Positions 17,585 to 27,064 of a DNA stretch of 64,000 bases are shown one piece after another (the stretch's first letter is position 1; every line of letters starts with the position of its first letter). A model generated the notes under the pieces. That model made no database searches. It was not told the DNA's origin and saw only the letters and a program-made list of their open reading frames with translations. The translations under genes were made by a program, and so were the position numbers. Source of the DNA: Fidelibacterota bacterium (GTDB taxonomy: Bacteria > Fidelibacterota > Fidelibacteria > Fidelibacterales > Fidelibacteraceae); the NCBI GenBank assembly GCA_028716785.1, contig JAQUPD010000005.1:17164-81163 (forward strand). Direction: 5' to 3'.

Positions 17585-18481
17585 ATGATAGCATCTCGTA
17601 AATCTCTTATTAATCAATCTGCTTATGTTTCTATCATAGGGAATATTTTTCTTTTTGTCATTAAATATTGGGGAGGAATAGTTAGTGGTTCTATTGCGAT
17701 CCTTGCAGATGCATGGCATACATTATCGGATACTCTTAGCTCAGTGGTTGTTTTAATTGGATCAAAAATTTCTGTCCGCCCAGCCGATAAAGAACATCCT
17801 TTTGGTCACGGTCGGGCTGAGCTTATTGCTGCTATTCTCATTGGGATGATGTTAGTGGGAGTTTCTGTGGAATTTTTCACGAAAGCATATAATAATTTCA
17901 TAAATCATCAATCGGTTATCTATACTTGGCAAGCAATTTTTGTTGTTTCTTTATCAATTATCTCAAAAGAACTCATGGCACAATATGCCTTTCGCATTTC
18001 TCACAAGACAGATTCTAAGTCGGTTCGCGCTGATGCATGGCACCATCGGAGTGATGCTCTTTCCTCTGTTATTATTCTCGCTGGTATTTTTATTGGAAAA
18101 TATTTTTGGTGGATTGATAGTCTACTTACCGTGCTTGTTGCCCTTTTGATTCTTTATTCCGCTTATGATATTATTCGAGATGCGTCTTCTCGACTTATGG
18201 GTAATCCACCTTCACAAAAAGTTATTGATCAAGTTATGGAAATTGGCAAAACAGTGTCTAATAAAGAATTAAACATTCATCATGTTCACATGCATGAATA
18301 TGGAACACATCGAGAGATGACCCTTCATATCAATCTCCCGAATAATTGGACCCTTGAGCGAGGTCACGATATTGCCAATGAATTAGAAAATCGTATTCGG
18401 GAAGAAATGGATATTGAAACAACTGTCCATATAGAACCCCTTAATAAAAATAAAGATACCCAAAAGAAAACGCCATCGTAA
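17585..18481 (+). CDS. Cation diffusion facilitator metal exporter
   Basis: This 298-residue inner-membrane protein of the CDF family has six helices followed by a cytoplasmic C-terminal domain. The metal site residues are in ADAWHTLSDT (residues 41-50) and ADAWHHRSDALSS (near 149-161), and HPFGHGRAE follows helix 2 as in ZitB/FieF. The C-terminal part shows VHMHEYGTHREMTLHI, the regulatory fold with His ligands. HxxxD in both sites suggests zinc, although other divalent ions are possible. Confidence 0.93.
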   Translation: MIASRKSLINQSAYVSIIGNIFLFVIKYWGGIVSGSIAILADAWHTLSDTLSSVVVLIGSKISVRPADKEHPFGHGRAELIAAILIGMMLVGVSVEFFTKAYNNFINHQSVIYTWQAIFVVSLSIISKELMAQYAFRISHKTDSKSVRADAWHHRSDALSSVIILAGIFIGKYFWWIDSLLTVLVALLILYSAYDIIRDASSRLMGNPPSQKVIDQVMEIGKTVSNKELNIHHVHMHEYGTHREMTLHINLPNNWTLERGHDIANELENRIREEMDIETTVHIEPLNKNKDTQKKTPS

Positions 18482-18583
18482 TTCATGACACGTTAAGGTA
18501 ATCCGTAATACTATATCTTTTTATGAGTATCCCTTGTTTGCAATAGCTATATTGTGTGATGTTTAACCAAAAAGATAACGATG

Positions 18584-18607
18584 ATAAGTGTGCTAATTCG
18601 CACTTAT
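18584..18607. promoter_or_regulatory. Inverted repeat upstream of DAHP synthase
   Basis: ATAAGTGTG and CGCACTTAT form a 9-bp inverted repeat (one G-U in RNA) around CTAATT, about 60 bp before the DAHP synthase start. No T run follows, so it is less likely a terminator of the CDF gene than an operator or leader hairpin. It does not match the known TyrR or TrpR boxes. Confidence 0.3.
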
Positions 18608-18668
18608 TGTTAAATAGTCGGAAAATTTCTGTTTTTTTTGTTAAATTTAAAAAAATAGAGAGGATTTA

Positions 18669-19706
18669 ATGGCGTTTCATATTATTCGCGAGCTTCCAAG
18701 CTCCGATGAAATTCTTGAAGAACTCCCTCTTCCCGAGGAGCTGAAAGCTGTCAAAAAAGAGAGAGATAAAACTATTTCTGCAGTTATTCGGGGGGAATCA
18801 TCGATTTTTTTAGTCATTGTTGGTCCTTGCTCTGCCCATGATGTCGATGCTGTGTGTGAGTATGTTTCACGTCTTTCTCGTGTTCAGGAAAAAGTAAAAG
18901 ATACTTTGTTGCTTATTCCTCGTATTTATACCAATAAACCACGGACTCTAGGTACAGGCTATAAGGGAATGTTGCATCAACCAAATCCTATGGAAAAACC
19001 AAATATTGTGGAGGGAATTAAATCCCTCCGAAAAATGCATATTCGTGCGCTGAAAGAATCACACCTCTCTGCTGCTGATGAAATGCTCTATCCCAATAAT
19101 TATCCCTATGTAGAAGATTTGCTTTCTTACGTTGCTATTGGAGCACGATCTGTTGCCAATCAACAACACCGTCTTACGGTGAGCGGACTGGATATTCCTG
19201 TGGGTATGAAAAATCCAACCTCTGGAGAAATCTTTGTGATGTTGGAATCAATTTATGCGGCTCAACATCCTCATGTGTTTATCTATAATAATTATGAAGT
19301 AAAAACCGATGGGAATCCCCTTGCCCATGGTACTCTTCGTGGTGCTGTTAATCATTCTGGCATGCGCGTCCCCAATTATCACTATGAAGATTTACTTCGA
19401 ATAAGTTCCCTCTATCTTAAAAAAGAACTTAAAAATCCCTCTCTCATTGTAGATGTAAACCACGATAATTCAAATAAACACTATGAAGAACAACCCCGAA
19501 TTGCTATGGAAATAATGAAAAGTCGAGCACATAATGAGATGCTGAAAAAAGTAATTAAAGGACTCATGATTGAAAGTTACCTAGTGGCAGGGCGACAAGA
19601 ACCCGATGGGACTGTTTTTGGACAGTCTATAACCGATCCTTGTTTAGGATGGGATGATACAGAACACCTTCTTTTTAGGATTGCGGAAGAAGTGGCTCGA
19701 TCTTGA
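18669..19706 (+). CDS. aroF: 3-deoxy-7-phosphoheptulonate synthase (class I alpha, AroF/G/H type)
   Basis: It condenses phosphoenolpyruvate and erythrose 4-phosphate, the first step of the shikimate pathway. The 345 residues match the E. coli isozymes. VIVGPCSAHDVDAV near residues 53-66, LLIPRIYTNKPRT with GTGYKGML near 81-102, GARSVANQQHR near 162-172 and IVDVNHDNSNK near 262-272 are the PEP- and metal-binding blocks. The start ATG 18669 has GAGAGGA in front. Which aromatic amino acid inhibits it cannot be told from sequence, so the F/G/H letter is only nominal. Confidence 0.9.
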   Translation: MAFHIIRELPSSDEILEELPLPEELKAVKKERDKTISAVIRGESSIFLVIVGPCSAHDVDAVCEYVSRLSRVQEKVKDTLLLIPRIYTNKPRTLGTGYKGMLHQPNPMEKPNIVEGIKSLRKMHIRALKESHLSAADEMLYPNNYPYVEDLLSYVAIGARSVANQQHRLTVSGLDIPVGMKNPTSGEIFVMLESIYAAQHPHVFIYNNYEVKTDGNPLAHGTLRGAVNHSGMRVPNYHYEDLLRISSLYLKKELKNPSLIVDVNHDNSNKHYEEQPRIAMEIMKSRAHNEMLKKVIKGLMIESYLVAGRQEPDGTVFGQSITDPCLGWDDTEHLLFRIAEEVARS

Positions 19707-19715
19707 TCGATTCTT

Positions 19716-20240
19716 TCAATGTGTTTGTAAAAATAATTTCATGAAATGCTTTTTACGGTTTTTCCAGTTCAGAAGTACTCCCTTCGCCTTTTTCTCAATA
19801 AAAATGAATGTGATGACATCATAACTATCAGGAATATTTAATAAATTTTGGGTCTTTTTAGGACTGAATCCCGCAATGGGATGTGCAACTCATCTTAATT
19901 CAGTAGCTTGCAAAAGGAGCTGACTAACCGATATCCTCGTATCAAAGTGATAGTAAAAACGGGATCCAATTACACAATCATCTTCTTGTTTAGCGATAAT
20001 TGCAATAACCATGGATACCTGCTGAGCCCATTCATTGCCCTTGGAATATACAGGATAAAGATTTTCTAACTGCTCTTCGTCGGTAACAAAAATGTAATGC
20101 CACGGCTTATTGTTAGGCAAGACGGTGCTAAGTGAACCGCTCAGCTCAGCTTTTCCTGCACTCCTGGGTGAGTGTGATTTTTTCTAAATGCCGATAGAAT
20201 CGTCGCTTTTTATAGCTTCTTCAATGGTCACATCTGCTCC
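19716..20240 (-). pseudogene. Nitroreductase-family pseudogene
   Basis: The minus strand encodes a nearly complete nitroreductase with interruptions. VTIEEAIKSDDSIGI is followed by a stop, then a garbled stretch where the usual APSAG motif should be. The best-kept part is NNKPWHYIFVTDEEQL and FYYHFDTRISVSQLLLQATE. A TGA interrupts this frame, which continues as VAHPIAGFSPKKTQNLLNI and YDVITFIFIEKKA, ending at 19716. In intact relatives the last two parts are joined as ATELGLVAHPIAGF. At least two stops mean the FMN enzyme is not made. It sits just before the purine cluster, on the opposite strand. Confidence 0.8.
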
Positions 20241-20425
20241 TTTACACAATGAGGCCTATCTTTTATCCAGATTCTTTATAGAATTTTTACCCTTCTATGA
20301 AGAGAAGTAGATACACGATATGGGAATAAAACTCATTGCTTTTTAAGAAAAAAAAAGAGAATTTCCTGCCGTGAAGTCAAAGAGATGCACAACAAAAAAA
20401 TTTCCCAATTAACATAAAGGTTTGT

Positions 20426-21514
20426 ATGGATAAATCCAGAAAAAGTGGCATTGATATCGATCTTGGTAATCAATGCTCCCGCACCGCTTATTGTTGGGCA
20501 AAAAAGACCTTTTCGCATCGACCAGAAGGATCAGGGAATCCTTTAATGACAGTTGATGGTGCGTTTTCCAATGTGATGAATTACCATGGCGTTAAAATTG
20601 GCATCACCTCTGATGGCATTGGGACGAAAATAGAGATTGCCGAACGAACGGGCATTTATGATACGTTGGGGTTTGATTTAGTTGCTATGACGGCAGATGA
20701 CCTCGTTGCAAATGGTATTGAGCCAGTGAATCTCTCCAATATTTTGGATGTAGATTATTTGGATCATGAGATTGTGGATGCGCTTATGCGAGGCCTTTAT
20801 CGTGCTGCAAAAGAAGCACGTATTACTGTAACTGGTGGAGAAATTGCAGAATTGGGCAATCGAATCCAAGGCTATGGCGATCGTATGCACTTTAACTGGT
20901 GCTCTACTGCCGTGGGACTTATTCCTGAAAATGCTGATCTCATCGAAGGGACAACAATTCAACCAGGAAATATTGTCATTGCCTTAGCATCGCGAGGCTT
21001 TCGAAGCAATGGATTTTCTCTTATCCGCCAGGTGATGGAAAAGGCTTTTGGAAACGAGTGGCACACCGCAACCTATTCCCACGAACAAACATGGGGAGAG
21101 ATTCTCCTTACTCCTTCTCGTATTTATACGCCCCTCATTGTGGATATCCTTCATGCCAATATCCCTCTTTATGGTCTTGCACATATTACTGGTGGGGGTA
21201 TTGGCGATAATTTTGCCCGTGTGTTAAAAAGCTCAGGATATGGTGCTAATTTAAATACTCTGTTTAAATCCCATCCTGTTATGCTTACCCTTCAACAAAT
21301 GGGGGATATTCCCGAACAAACAGCCTATCGCCTCTGGAATATGGGAAATGGTATGCTGCTTGTTACAGAAAAAGAAGCTTTAAAATCTATTCTTGATCTG
21401 GCAAATACATATCACTATCCCGCCCAACTCGCTGGCGTGATTACCCCCGAACCCTATATCCTCTTGTCTACGTCAGGATGTTTCCCACAAAGACTCGAAT
21501 TTCCTTTAGAATAA
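20426..21514 (+). CDS. purM: Phosphoribosylformylglycinamidine cyclo-ligase
   Basis: It closes the imidazole ring to give AIR. The 362 residues show the PurM/HypE-type ATP fold: ITSDGIGTKIEIAE near 59-72, GFDLVAMTADDLVANGIEP near 80-98 and HITGGGIGDNF near 252-262. The N-terminal glycine-rich ATP loop is shorter than in E. coli PurM (345 residues). It opens the purine cluster, with no riboswitch or obvious operator in the roughly 180 bp upstream of ATG 20426. purL starts 13 bp after its stop. Confidence 0.9.
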   Translation: MDKSRKSGIDIDLGNQCSRTAYCWAKKTFSHRPEGSGNPLMTVDGAFSNVMNYHGVKIGITSDGIGTKIEIAERTGIYDTLGFDLVAMTADDLVANGIEPVNLSNILDVDYLDHEIVDALMRGLYRAAKEARITVTGGEIAELGNRIQGYGDRMHFNWCSTAVGLIPENADLIEGTTIQPGNIVIALASRGFRSNGFSLIRQVMEKAFGNEWHTATYSHEQTWGEILLTPSRIYTPLIVDILHANIPLYGLAHITGGGIGDNFARVLKSSGYGANLNTLFKSHPVMLTLQQMGDIPEQTAYRLWNMGNGMLLVTEKEALKSILDLANTYHYPAQLAGVITPEPYILLSTSGCFPQRLEFPLE

Positions 21515-21527
21515 GGGAGACACACCT

Positions 21528-24521
21528 GTGTCACAGAATTTTTTTATACAACTCGTGCTGAAAAATCATCTCCGAGATGTTGCGGGAGAACAAGTAAAAC
21601 AATCGGCAGCGCGATATCTTAACCTCGAGACAGGGAAGGTGAAATCATCAAAAGTTTTTACCCTAACCCTCGATATTTCTCTAGATGAAGTTCGTTTTTT
21701 TGCTGAAAATGTTCTCCGAGATCCCATTATACAGGATGTTTATATTCAGTCCTTTTATCCCGCTAAAGAGTTTGCTCGAAAACTTTTTATCTCTAAGTTG
21801 CCCGGGGTGACAGATGATGAGGGAATCTCTGCTCAAAAAGCATTGGCCGATACCATGCATCGAGAATTTCCAACCCATATTCAGCAGATTTATACAGCAG
21901 ATCTTTTTTATTTTGAAAATCCCCTGAAATCTCAGGATTTAATCCGATTGGGAAAGGATCTTTTAGGAAATCCTTTGATTCACCACGTGGAAGCTGGCCC
22001 AACGAATGAACCCGTTACCTATATTCCTCGTGTGAATCTTGAGACAAAGATAGCGATAAAAACTATTCCCCTTCAGTGTGATGATGAATCCCTTCTTAAA
22101 TTGTCTGAGGATATGTTGCTCTCCTTAAACAAGGAAGAGATGAAGGCTATTCAGGCATATTATTTTCGGGAGGATGTTCAGGCTGCCAGAAAAAAAGCAG
22201 GTCTTGACATCAATCCTACGGATTGTGAATTGGAAATTTTTGGTCAAACATGGTCTGAACACTGTAAGCATAAAGAATTCAATGCTGTTATTCATTATCA
22301 TGATGAGGAAACGGGAAACGATGAAATGATCGACTCGCTTTTTAAAACATACATCTACAAATCGACAGATATTATCCAAAAGCGTTTTGAAAGAAAGGGG
22401 AACCCCTGGCTTTTAAAAGTTTTTTCTGATAACGCTGGTGTGGTGCGTATTAACGATGATCTTTGCTTTATTTGGAAAGTTGAAACCCACAATTCTCCCT
22501 CTGCTTTGGATCCCTATGGGGGCGCCCTTACCGGAATTGTCGGTGTTAATCGGGATCTCCTTGGGACTGGCATTGGAGGGGCAAAACTCCTTTTTAATAC
22601 GGATGTGCTCTGTTTTGGGAATCCTTATTTTACCGGCGAACTCTTGCCTGGTCAGCTTCATCCCCGACGGATTATGACAGGTGTTGTTGATGGAATTAAG
22701 GATGGTGGCAATAAGTCTGGCATTCCTACTCTTAATGGAGCCGTAATTTTTGACGATCGGTTTCAGGGTAAACCCCTTGTCTTTTGTGGCACCGGTGCCC
22801 TTATGCCCTTAAAATATGGCGATCGCCTTACTTGGATTAAATCCATTGACCCGGGGGACAGAATTTTTATGGCTGGTGGACGTGTTGGGAAGGATGGAAT
22901 CCATGGGGCAACCTTCTCTTCCCAAGAAATTGATGAATCCTCTCCTCGATCGGCTGTCCAAATTGGATCTCCCATTACCCAAAAAAATTTAGCCGATTTT
23001 ATGGTGGATGCCGCCCAAAAAGGACTTATAAAATGCTCAACGGATAATGGTGCAGGTGGACTCTCATCGTCTATTGGTGAACTTGCTCAACTCTCCGGAG
23101 GCGCAGAGGTCTACCTCCATAAAGTTCCTCTGAAATATTCAGGCCTTCAACCCTGGGAAATTTTTCTCTCTGAATCCCAAGAACGAATGACACTGGTCAT
23201 TGAACCCGATAAAACAGAAAAAGTATATGACCTTGCTAAATTGTATGAAGTAGAAGTGACCGATATTGGAGTCTTTACCGATTCTGGCATGTTAAAAGTT
23301 TTTTATGAAGAACACCTCGCAGCCCTTTTGAATTTGAATTTTCTTCATAAGGGTGTGCCTCGAAAACATCTTGAAGCCGTATGGAAAAAATCTCCGGTTA
23401 GCGAACCCACCTTAAAAGAAAGTCCCGATCTCAAAAAAACGATTCTTTCTCTTTTAGGAAGCTTGAATATCTGTTCACGAGAAAGTATCATTCGTCGCTA
23501 TGATCATGAAGTGAAGGGACGCACTGTGATAAAGCCCTTGATGGGAGAATTGGGCAACGGTCCACAAGATGCTGGCGTGATACGCCTTTCTTTTAATTCG
23601 TGGGAAGGGATTGCCGTATCCAATGGTATTATGCCGAAATTTGGAGATATCGATCCCTATGAAGCGTCGGCAGGAGCCTTTGATGAAGCGGTCCGCCAGA
23701 TTATTTCTGTTGGTGGTCGCCTGCCAGACCCCGATGATAATACCAGTCCTTTTTGGTCTGTCAATGATAATTTTTGCGTTCCCGATTCTGTCTATGATCC
23801 TCAAACGAATCCCGATGGAAAATTTAAATTGGCTCAACTCGTCCGAATGAATCAAGCCCTCTATGATATGGCTCTTACCTTTAATATCCCCATGACATCG
23901 GGAAAAGACAGCATGAAAAATGATTTTCGCAAAGGAGATATAAAAATTTCTGTGCCCCCCACTGTTTTATATTCCGTAACTGCTAAAATTGATGATATTC
24001 GAACTCTTACTACCAGCGATTTTAAAAATCCAGGAGATGCCATCTATTTGGTTGGAGAAACAAAAGATGAATTGGGCGGCTCTGAATTCTATCGCCTGTT
24101 GGGATTTTTAGGCGCAAATGTTCCAAGGGTACGAAAAAAACATGCCCTGAATCTTTACCGAAAAATAGCATGTGCTCACCGAGAAGGATTCCTTGCATCT
24201 TCCCATGATCTCTCCGATGGAGGATTCGCCATTGCTCTGGCAGAATGCATTATGGGAGGGCATTTTGGGGGAATGGTCGATCTGGGATATGGTAATTTAC
24301 CAATTTATGGTGAACTTTTTTCAGAGTCTCATTCACGCTTTGTTGTGACAGTTCCTAAAAAATTTCAGACAGCCTTTGAAAATCTTATGGGTCCAGATGC
24401 TCGGTTTTTAGGGAATGTCCTGGATGAACCCTCTTTAATACTTGTCTATAAAGGCGAGAAACTGATAGAACTTTCTAAAAAAGAAATGCTTGAAACGTGG
24501 AGAAATGGCCTTGTTTTCTAA
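21528..24521 (+). CDS. purL: Phosphoribosylformylglycinamidine synthase, PurS-PurL fusion
   Basis: This subunit carries out the ATP-dependent amidation of FGAR. At 997 residues it is about 250 longer than small-type PurL. The first 170 residues contain PurS-like segments (LKNHLRDVAGEQVKQSA and LFISKLPGVTDDEG), probably a duplicated PurS unit fused in front of PurL. The PurL body shows EIFGQTWSEHCKHKEF near 236-251 and VETHNSPSALDPYGGALTG near 318-336, then GGVGKDG-like, STDNGAGG and a second half with SGKDSMKNDF. Start is GTG 21528, nine bases after AAGGGAG. The glutaminase is the separate PurQ encoded next. Confidence 0.93.
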   Translation: MSQNFFIQLVLKNHLRDVAGEQVKQSAARYLNLETGKVKSSKVFTLTLDISLDEVRFFAENVLRDPIIQDVYIQSFYPAKEFARKLFISKLPGVTDDEGISAQKALADTMHREFPTHIQQIYTADLFYFENPLKSQDLIRLGKDLLGNPLIHHVEAGPTNEPVTYIPRVNLETKIAIKTIPLQCDDESLLKLSEDMLLSLNKEEMKAIQAYYFREDVQAARKKAGLDINPTDCELEIFGQTWSEHCKHKEFNAVIHYHDEETGNDEMIDSLFKTYIYKSTDIIQKRFERKGNPWLLKVFSDNAGVVRINDDLCFIWKVETHNSPSALDPYGGALTGIVGVNRDLLGTGIGGAKLLFNTDVLCFGNPYFTGELLPGQLHPRRIMTGVVDGIKDGGNKSGIPTLNGAVIFDDRFQGKPLVFCGTGALMPLKYGDRLTWIKSIDPGDRIFMAGGRVGKDGIHGATFSSQEIDESSPRSAVQIGSPITQKNLADFMVDAAQKGLIKCSTDNGAGGLSSSIGELAQLSGGAEVYLHKVPLKYSGLQPWEIFLSESQERMTLVIEPDKTEKVYDLAKLYEVEVTDIGVFTDSGMLKVFYEEHLAALLNLNFLHKGVPRKHLEAVWKKSPVSEPTLKESPDLKKTILSLLGSLNICSRESIIRRYDHEVKGRTVIKPLMGELGNGPQDAGVIRLSFNSWEGIAVSNGIMPKFGDIDPYEASAGAFDEAVRQIISVGGRLPDPDDNTSPFWSVNDNFCVPDSVYDPQTNPDGKFKLAQLVRMNQALYDMALTFNIPMTSGKDSMKNDFRKGDIKISVPPTVLYSVTAKIDDIRTLTTSDFKNPGDAIYLVGETKDELGGSEFYRLLGFLGANVPRVRKKHALNLYRKIACAHREGFLASSHDLSDGGFAIALAECIMGGHFGGMVDLGYGNLPIYGELFSESHSRFVVTVPKKFQTAFENLMGPDARFLGNVLDEPSLILVYKGEKLIELSKKEMLETWRNGLVF

Positions 24522-25371
24522 AACGGTAATCCACGAGAAAAAACCAAAGGCATTGGTTCTTACGGGTTTTGGAATTAATTGTGAGGAGGAAATGGCAGCT
24601 GCCTGTCGCTACGCTGGTGCCGATGCCCATATTGTTCATCTGAATCATGTGTTTCAAGGCCATGTCTCTATTCATAACTACGATGTGTTAAATCTTCCAG
24701 GAGGATTTTCCTTTGGTGATGATTTGGGATCAGCAAAGGTGTTAGCTAACCAACTGAAAGTTCGCCACCTTGCCTCCGGTAAACCCTTTATGGAAGAAAT
24801 TCTTCAATTCTTACATGAGGGAAAATATATCCTTGGCGTGTGTAATGGCTTCCAAACACTGGTTAAAATGGGACTTCTTCCCAATACGGGGGGAAATTAT
24901 GAACAAGAAGCAACTCTTACCTTTAACGATTCCGGAAAATTTGAAGACCGATGGGTCACATGTGCCATTTTACCCAGTAATCCAACGCCTTTTTTAAATA
25001 AAATGGATCAAATTGACTTGCCTGTTCGTCACGGTGAAGGGAAACTTATTTTTAAAGATGACTCTATCCGAAAAGAAGTTATTCGACAAAAATTAAATGT
25101 CCTTACATATATTGATCGAGATGGACATCCTACCGATCGTTATCCTTGGAATCCTAATGGCTCAGAATTGAATTGTGCCGGCCTTTGTGATCCCACAGGA
25201 CATGTTTTTGGACTTATGCCCCATCCTGAAGCCTATTCGATGCTCTATAACCATCCTGATTGGAATTGGATGAGAAAAAGAGGAATGATTTATCATGACA
25301 ACGGAGAAGGACTAAAAATATTCAGGAATATTGTTGAAACTGTGATGGTAAGGAACTACAAAATTTCATAA
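24490..25371 (+). CDS. purQ: Phosphoribosylformylglycinamidine synthase, glutaminase subunit
   Basis: This class I glutamine amidotransferase supplies ammonia to PurL. The nucleophile cysteine is in ILGVCNGFQTLVKMG near residues 116-130, and the His-Glu pair is in LMPHPEAYS near 238-246. The oxyanion loop NLPGGFSFGDDLGSA is near 66-80. It is 293 residues, longer than Bacillus PurQ (about 227) and closer to archaeal or clade-2 forms. The frame opens with TTG at 24490, and an ATG follows at 24505; both overlap the end of purL and neither has ideal RBS spacing. Either start leaves all motifs intact. Confidence 0.93.
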   Translation: MKRGEMALFSKTVIHEKKPKALVLTGFGINCEEEMAAACRYAGADAHIVHLNHVFQGHVSIHNYDVLNLPGGFSFGDDLGSAKVLANQLKVRHLASGKPFMEEILQFLHEGKYILGVCNGFQTLVKMGLLPNTGGNYEQEATLTFNDSGKFEDRWVTCAILPSNPTPFLNKMDQIDLPVRHGEGKLIFKDDSIRKEVIRQKLNVLTYIDRDGHPTDRYPWNPNGSELNCAGLCDPTGHVFGLMPHPEAYSMLYNHPDWNWMRKRGMIYHDNGEGLKIFRNIVETVMVRNYKIS

Positions 25372-25432
25372 TGCCTGATATAGAAGAGATTTTGTAATTT
25401 TTTGATAGAGGAGGGATAGGTAAAGGAGTAAT

Positions 25433-27049
25433 ATGAAAGGCCAAAAGAAAATTGAACGTGTTTTAATGAGTGTCACTGACAAGCGGGGGCTTCCGGAATT
25501 TGGGAAATTTCTCCACGATGCAGGATGTGAAATTATTTCAACAGGGGGAACTCGTCACGTTTTAATGGATGCTGGAATTCCCGTGACAGAGATTCAGACG
25601 GTGACCGGCAATCCCGAAGCTTTTGGTGGACGGATGAAAACGATTTCTTTTGCAATTGAATCAGCTCTTCTTTTTGATCGGGAAAAGGATAAAGTAGAAG
25701 CAGAAGCATTAGGGATTCAACCCATTGATTTAGTTGTCTGCAATCTTTATCCCTTTGAAATGGTTAAAAAAAGGGGGGCAGACATACAAGAATTGATTGA
25801 AAATATTGATATTGGCGGCCCCACCATGATCCGCGCAGCAGCGAAAAATTATCAATGGGTTACAACGGTTGTAGATCCTGATGATTATCCTATGGTTATG
25901 GAAAATATTTCAAAAAGGGGTGGAAATACGGATATAGAAACTCGCTTTAAACTCATGCGAAAAGCTTTTAATTATACAGCCGATTATGACAGCTTGATTG
26001 CCGTTACCATGGATGAACGTGCTGGCGAACCCACTCTCCGCTTTGCCTATGAGAAGCCCGAAGTTTTACGTTATGGAGAAAACAGTCACCAAAAAGGCAT
26101 GATTTACCGCCTTCGTAACGCACCTGATTCACTCTACGATATGGAAATCCTCCATGGGAAAAAGATTTCTTACAACAATATGGTAGACCTTTATGGTGCG
26201 TTAGAAACAGTTCGGGATTTAAAAAGAACGGGATGCGCCATTATCAAACATGCTAATCCTTGTGGACTCTGTGATGGTAGCGATCAGCGGGAGGTATTTG
26301 AAAAGGCATGGGCAGGTGACCCGGTTTCAGCCTTTGGCTCTGTGATTGCTTTTAATAAGCCTGTGACACTGGAAACAACCAAATTTTTACATCTCGATGC
26401 AAAAGATAAAAGTCAACGCAAATTTGTTGAAATTCTTGCTGCTCCCGCTTTTGATGAACCGGCTCTGGATTATTTAAAACAGCATAAAAATCTGCGCATT
26501 GTTCTCTTTGATCCGGCACGAATACAACCTACCTATGATATGAAATTTATTTACAATACGCTTCTTTATCAGGATACTGACCGACAATTGCTGGAAAAAG
26601 TAGAGTATGTAAGTCAGAAAAAAGCACCGGTGGATGAAGGCCTGATGCAGTTTGGACTCATAGCTGTTCGACAGCTGAAATCAAATGCGATATGTATCGC
26701 CCGTAGGTGTGAAAATGGCGATTATCAGTTATTGGGAATGGGATGTGGTCAGCCTAATCGGGTGAATTCAACTCAATTAAGCATTGCCCGTTGCCGTGAA
26801 AATCTAAAAGCGGAATATCAGGGGAATCCCCAATATCTTGAGGCTTATATCCAACAAAAGATGGGTGAAGCTGTTCTTTTTTCTGATGCTTTTTTCCCAT
26901 TTCCAGATAATGTAGAAATTAGCTACGAAGCTGGCATCCGAATGATTGTCCAACCTGGCGGATCAATTCGCGATATGGATGTAATTAAAAAAGTAGATGA
27001 ATTGGAGATGACGCTAATTTTTACAGGATTGCGCCATTTTAAACATTAA
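25433..27049 (+). CDS. purH: Bifunctional AICAR transformylase / IMP cyclohydrolase
   Basis: It performs the last two steps of IMP synthesis. The N-terminal MGS-like cyclohydrolase domain (residues about 8-145) shows LMSVTDKRGL, STGGTRHVL and the IENIDIGGPTMIRAAAKN block. The transformylase domain shows LRYGENSHQKG near 217-227, IIKHANPCG near 267-275 with the catalytic Lys-His, and AFGSVIAFN near 294-302. The length (538) is normal. ATG 25433 has AAAGGAG with good spacing. Confidence 0.95.
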   Translation: MKGQKKIERVLMSVTDKRGLPEFGKFLHDAGCEIISTGGTRHVLMDAGIPVTEIQTVTGNPEAFGGRMKTISFAIESALLFDREKDKVEAEALGIQPIDLVVCNLYPFEMVKKRGADIQELIENIDIGGPTMIRAAAKNYQWVTTVVDPDDYPMVMENISKRGGNTDIETRFKLMRKAFNYTADYDSLIAVTMDERAGEPTLRFAYEKPEVLRYGENSHQKGMIYRLRNAPDSLYDMEILHGKKISYNNMVDLYGALETVRDLKRTGCAIIKHANPCGLCDGSDQREVFEKAWAGDPVSAFGSVIAFNKPVTLETTKFLHLDAKDKSQRKFVEILAAPAFDEPALDYLKQHKNLRIVLFDPARIQPTYDMKFIYNTLLYQDTDRQLLEKVEYVSQKKAPVDEGLMQFGLIAVRQLKSNAICIARRCENGDYQLLGMGCGQPNRVNSTQLSIARCRENLKAEYQGNPQYLEAYIQQKMGEAVLFSDAFFPFPDNVEISYEAGIRMIVQPGGSIRDMDVIKKVDELEMTLIFTGLRHFKH

Positions 27050-27064
27050 GTTTGGAGAAAAGTG

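Noticed and set aside
20241..20425. Possible purine riboswitch or PurR box before purM
   Set aside because: I see neither the purine-aptamer core nor a convincing palindromic operator; the leader is AT-rich without paired elements.
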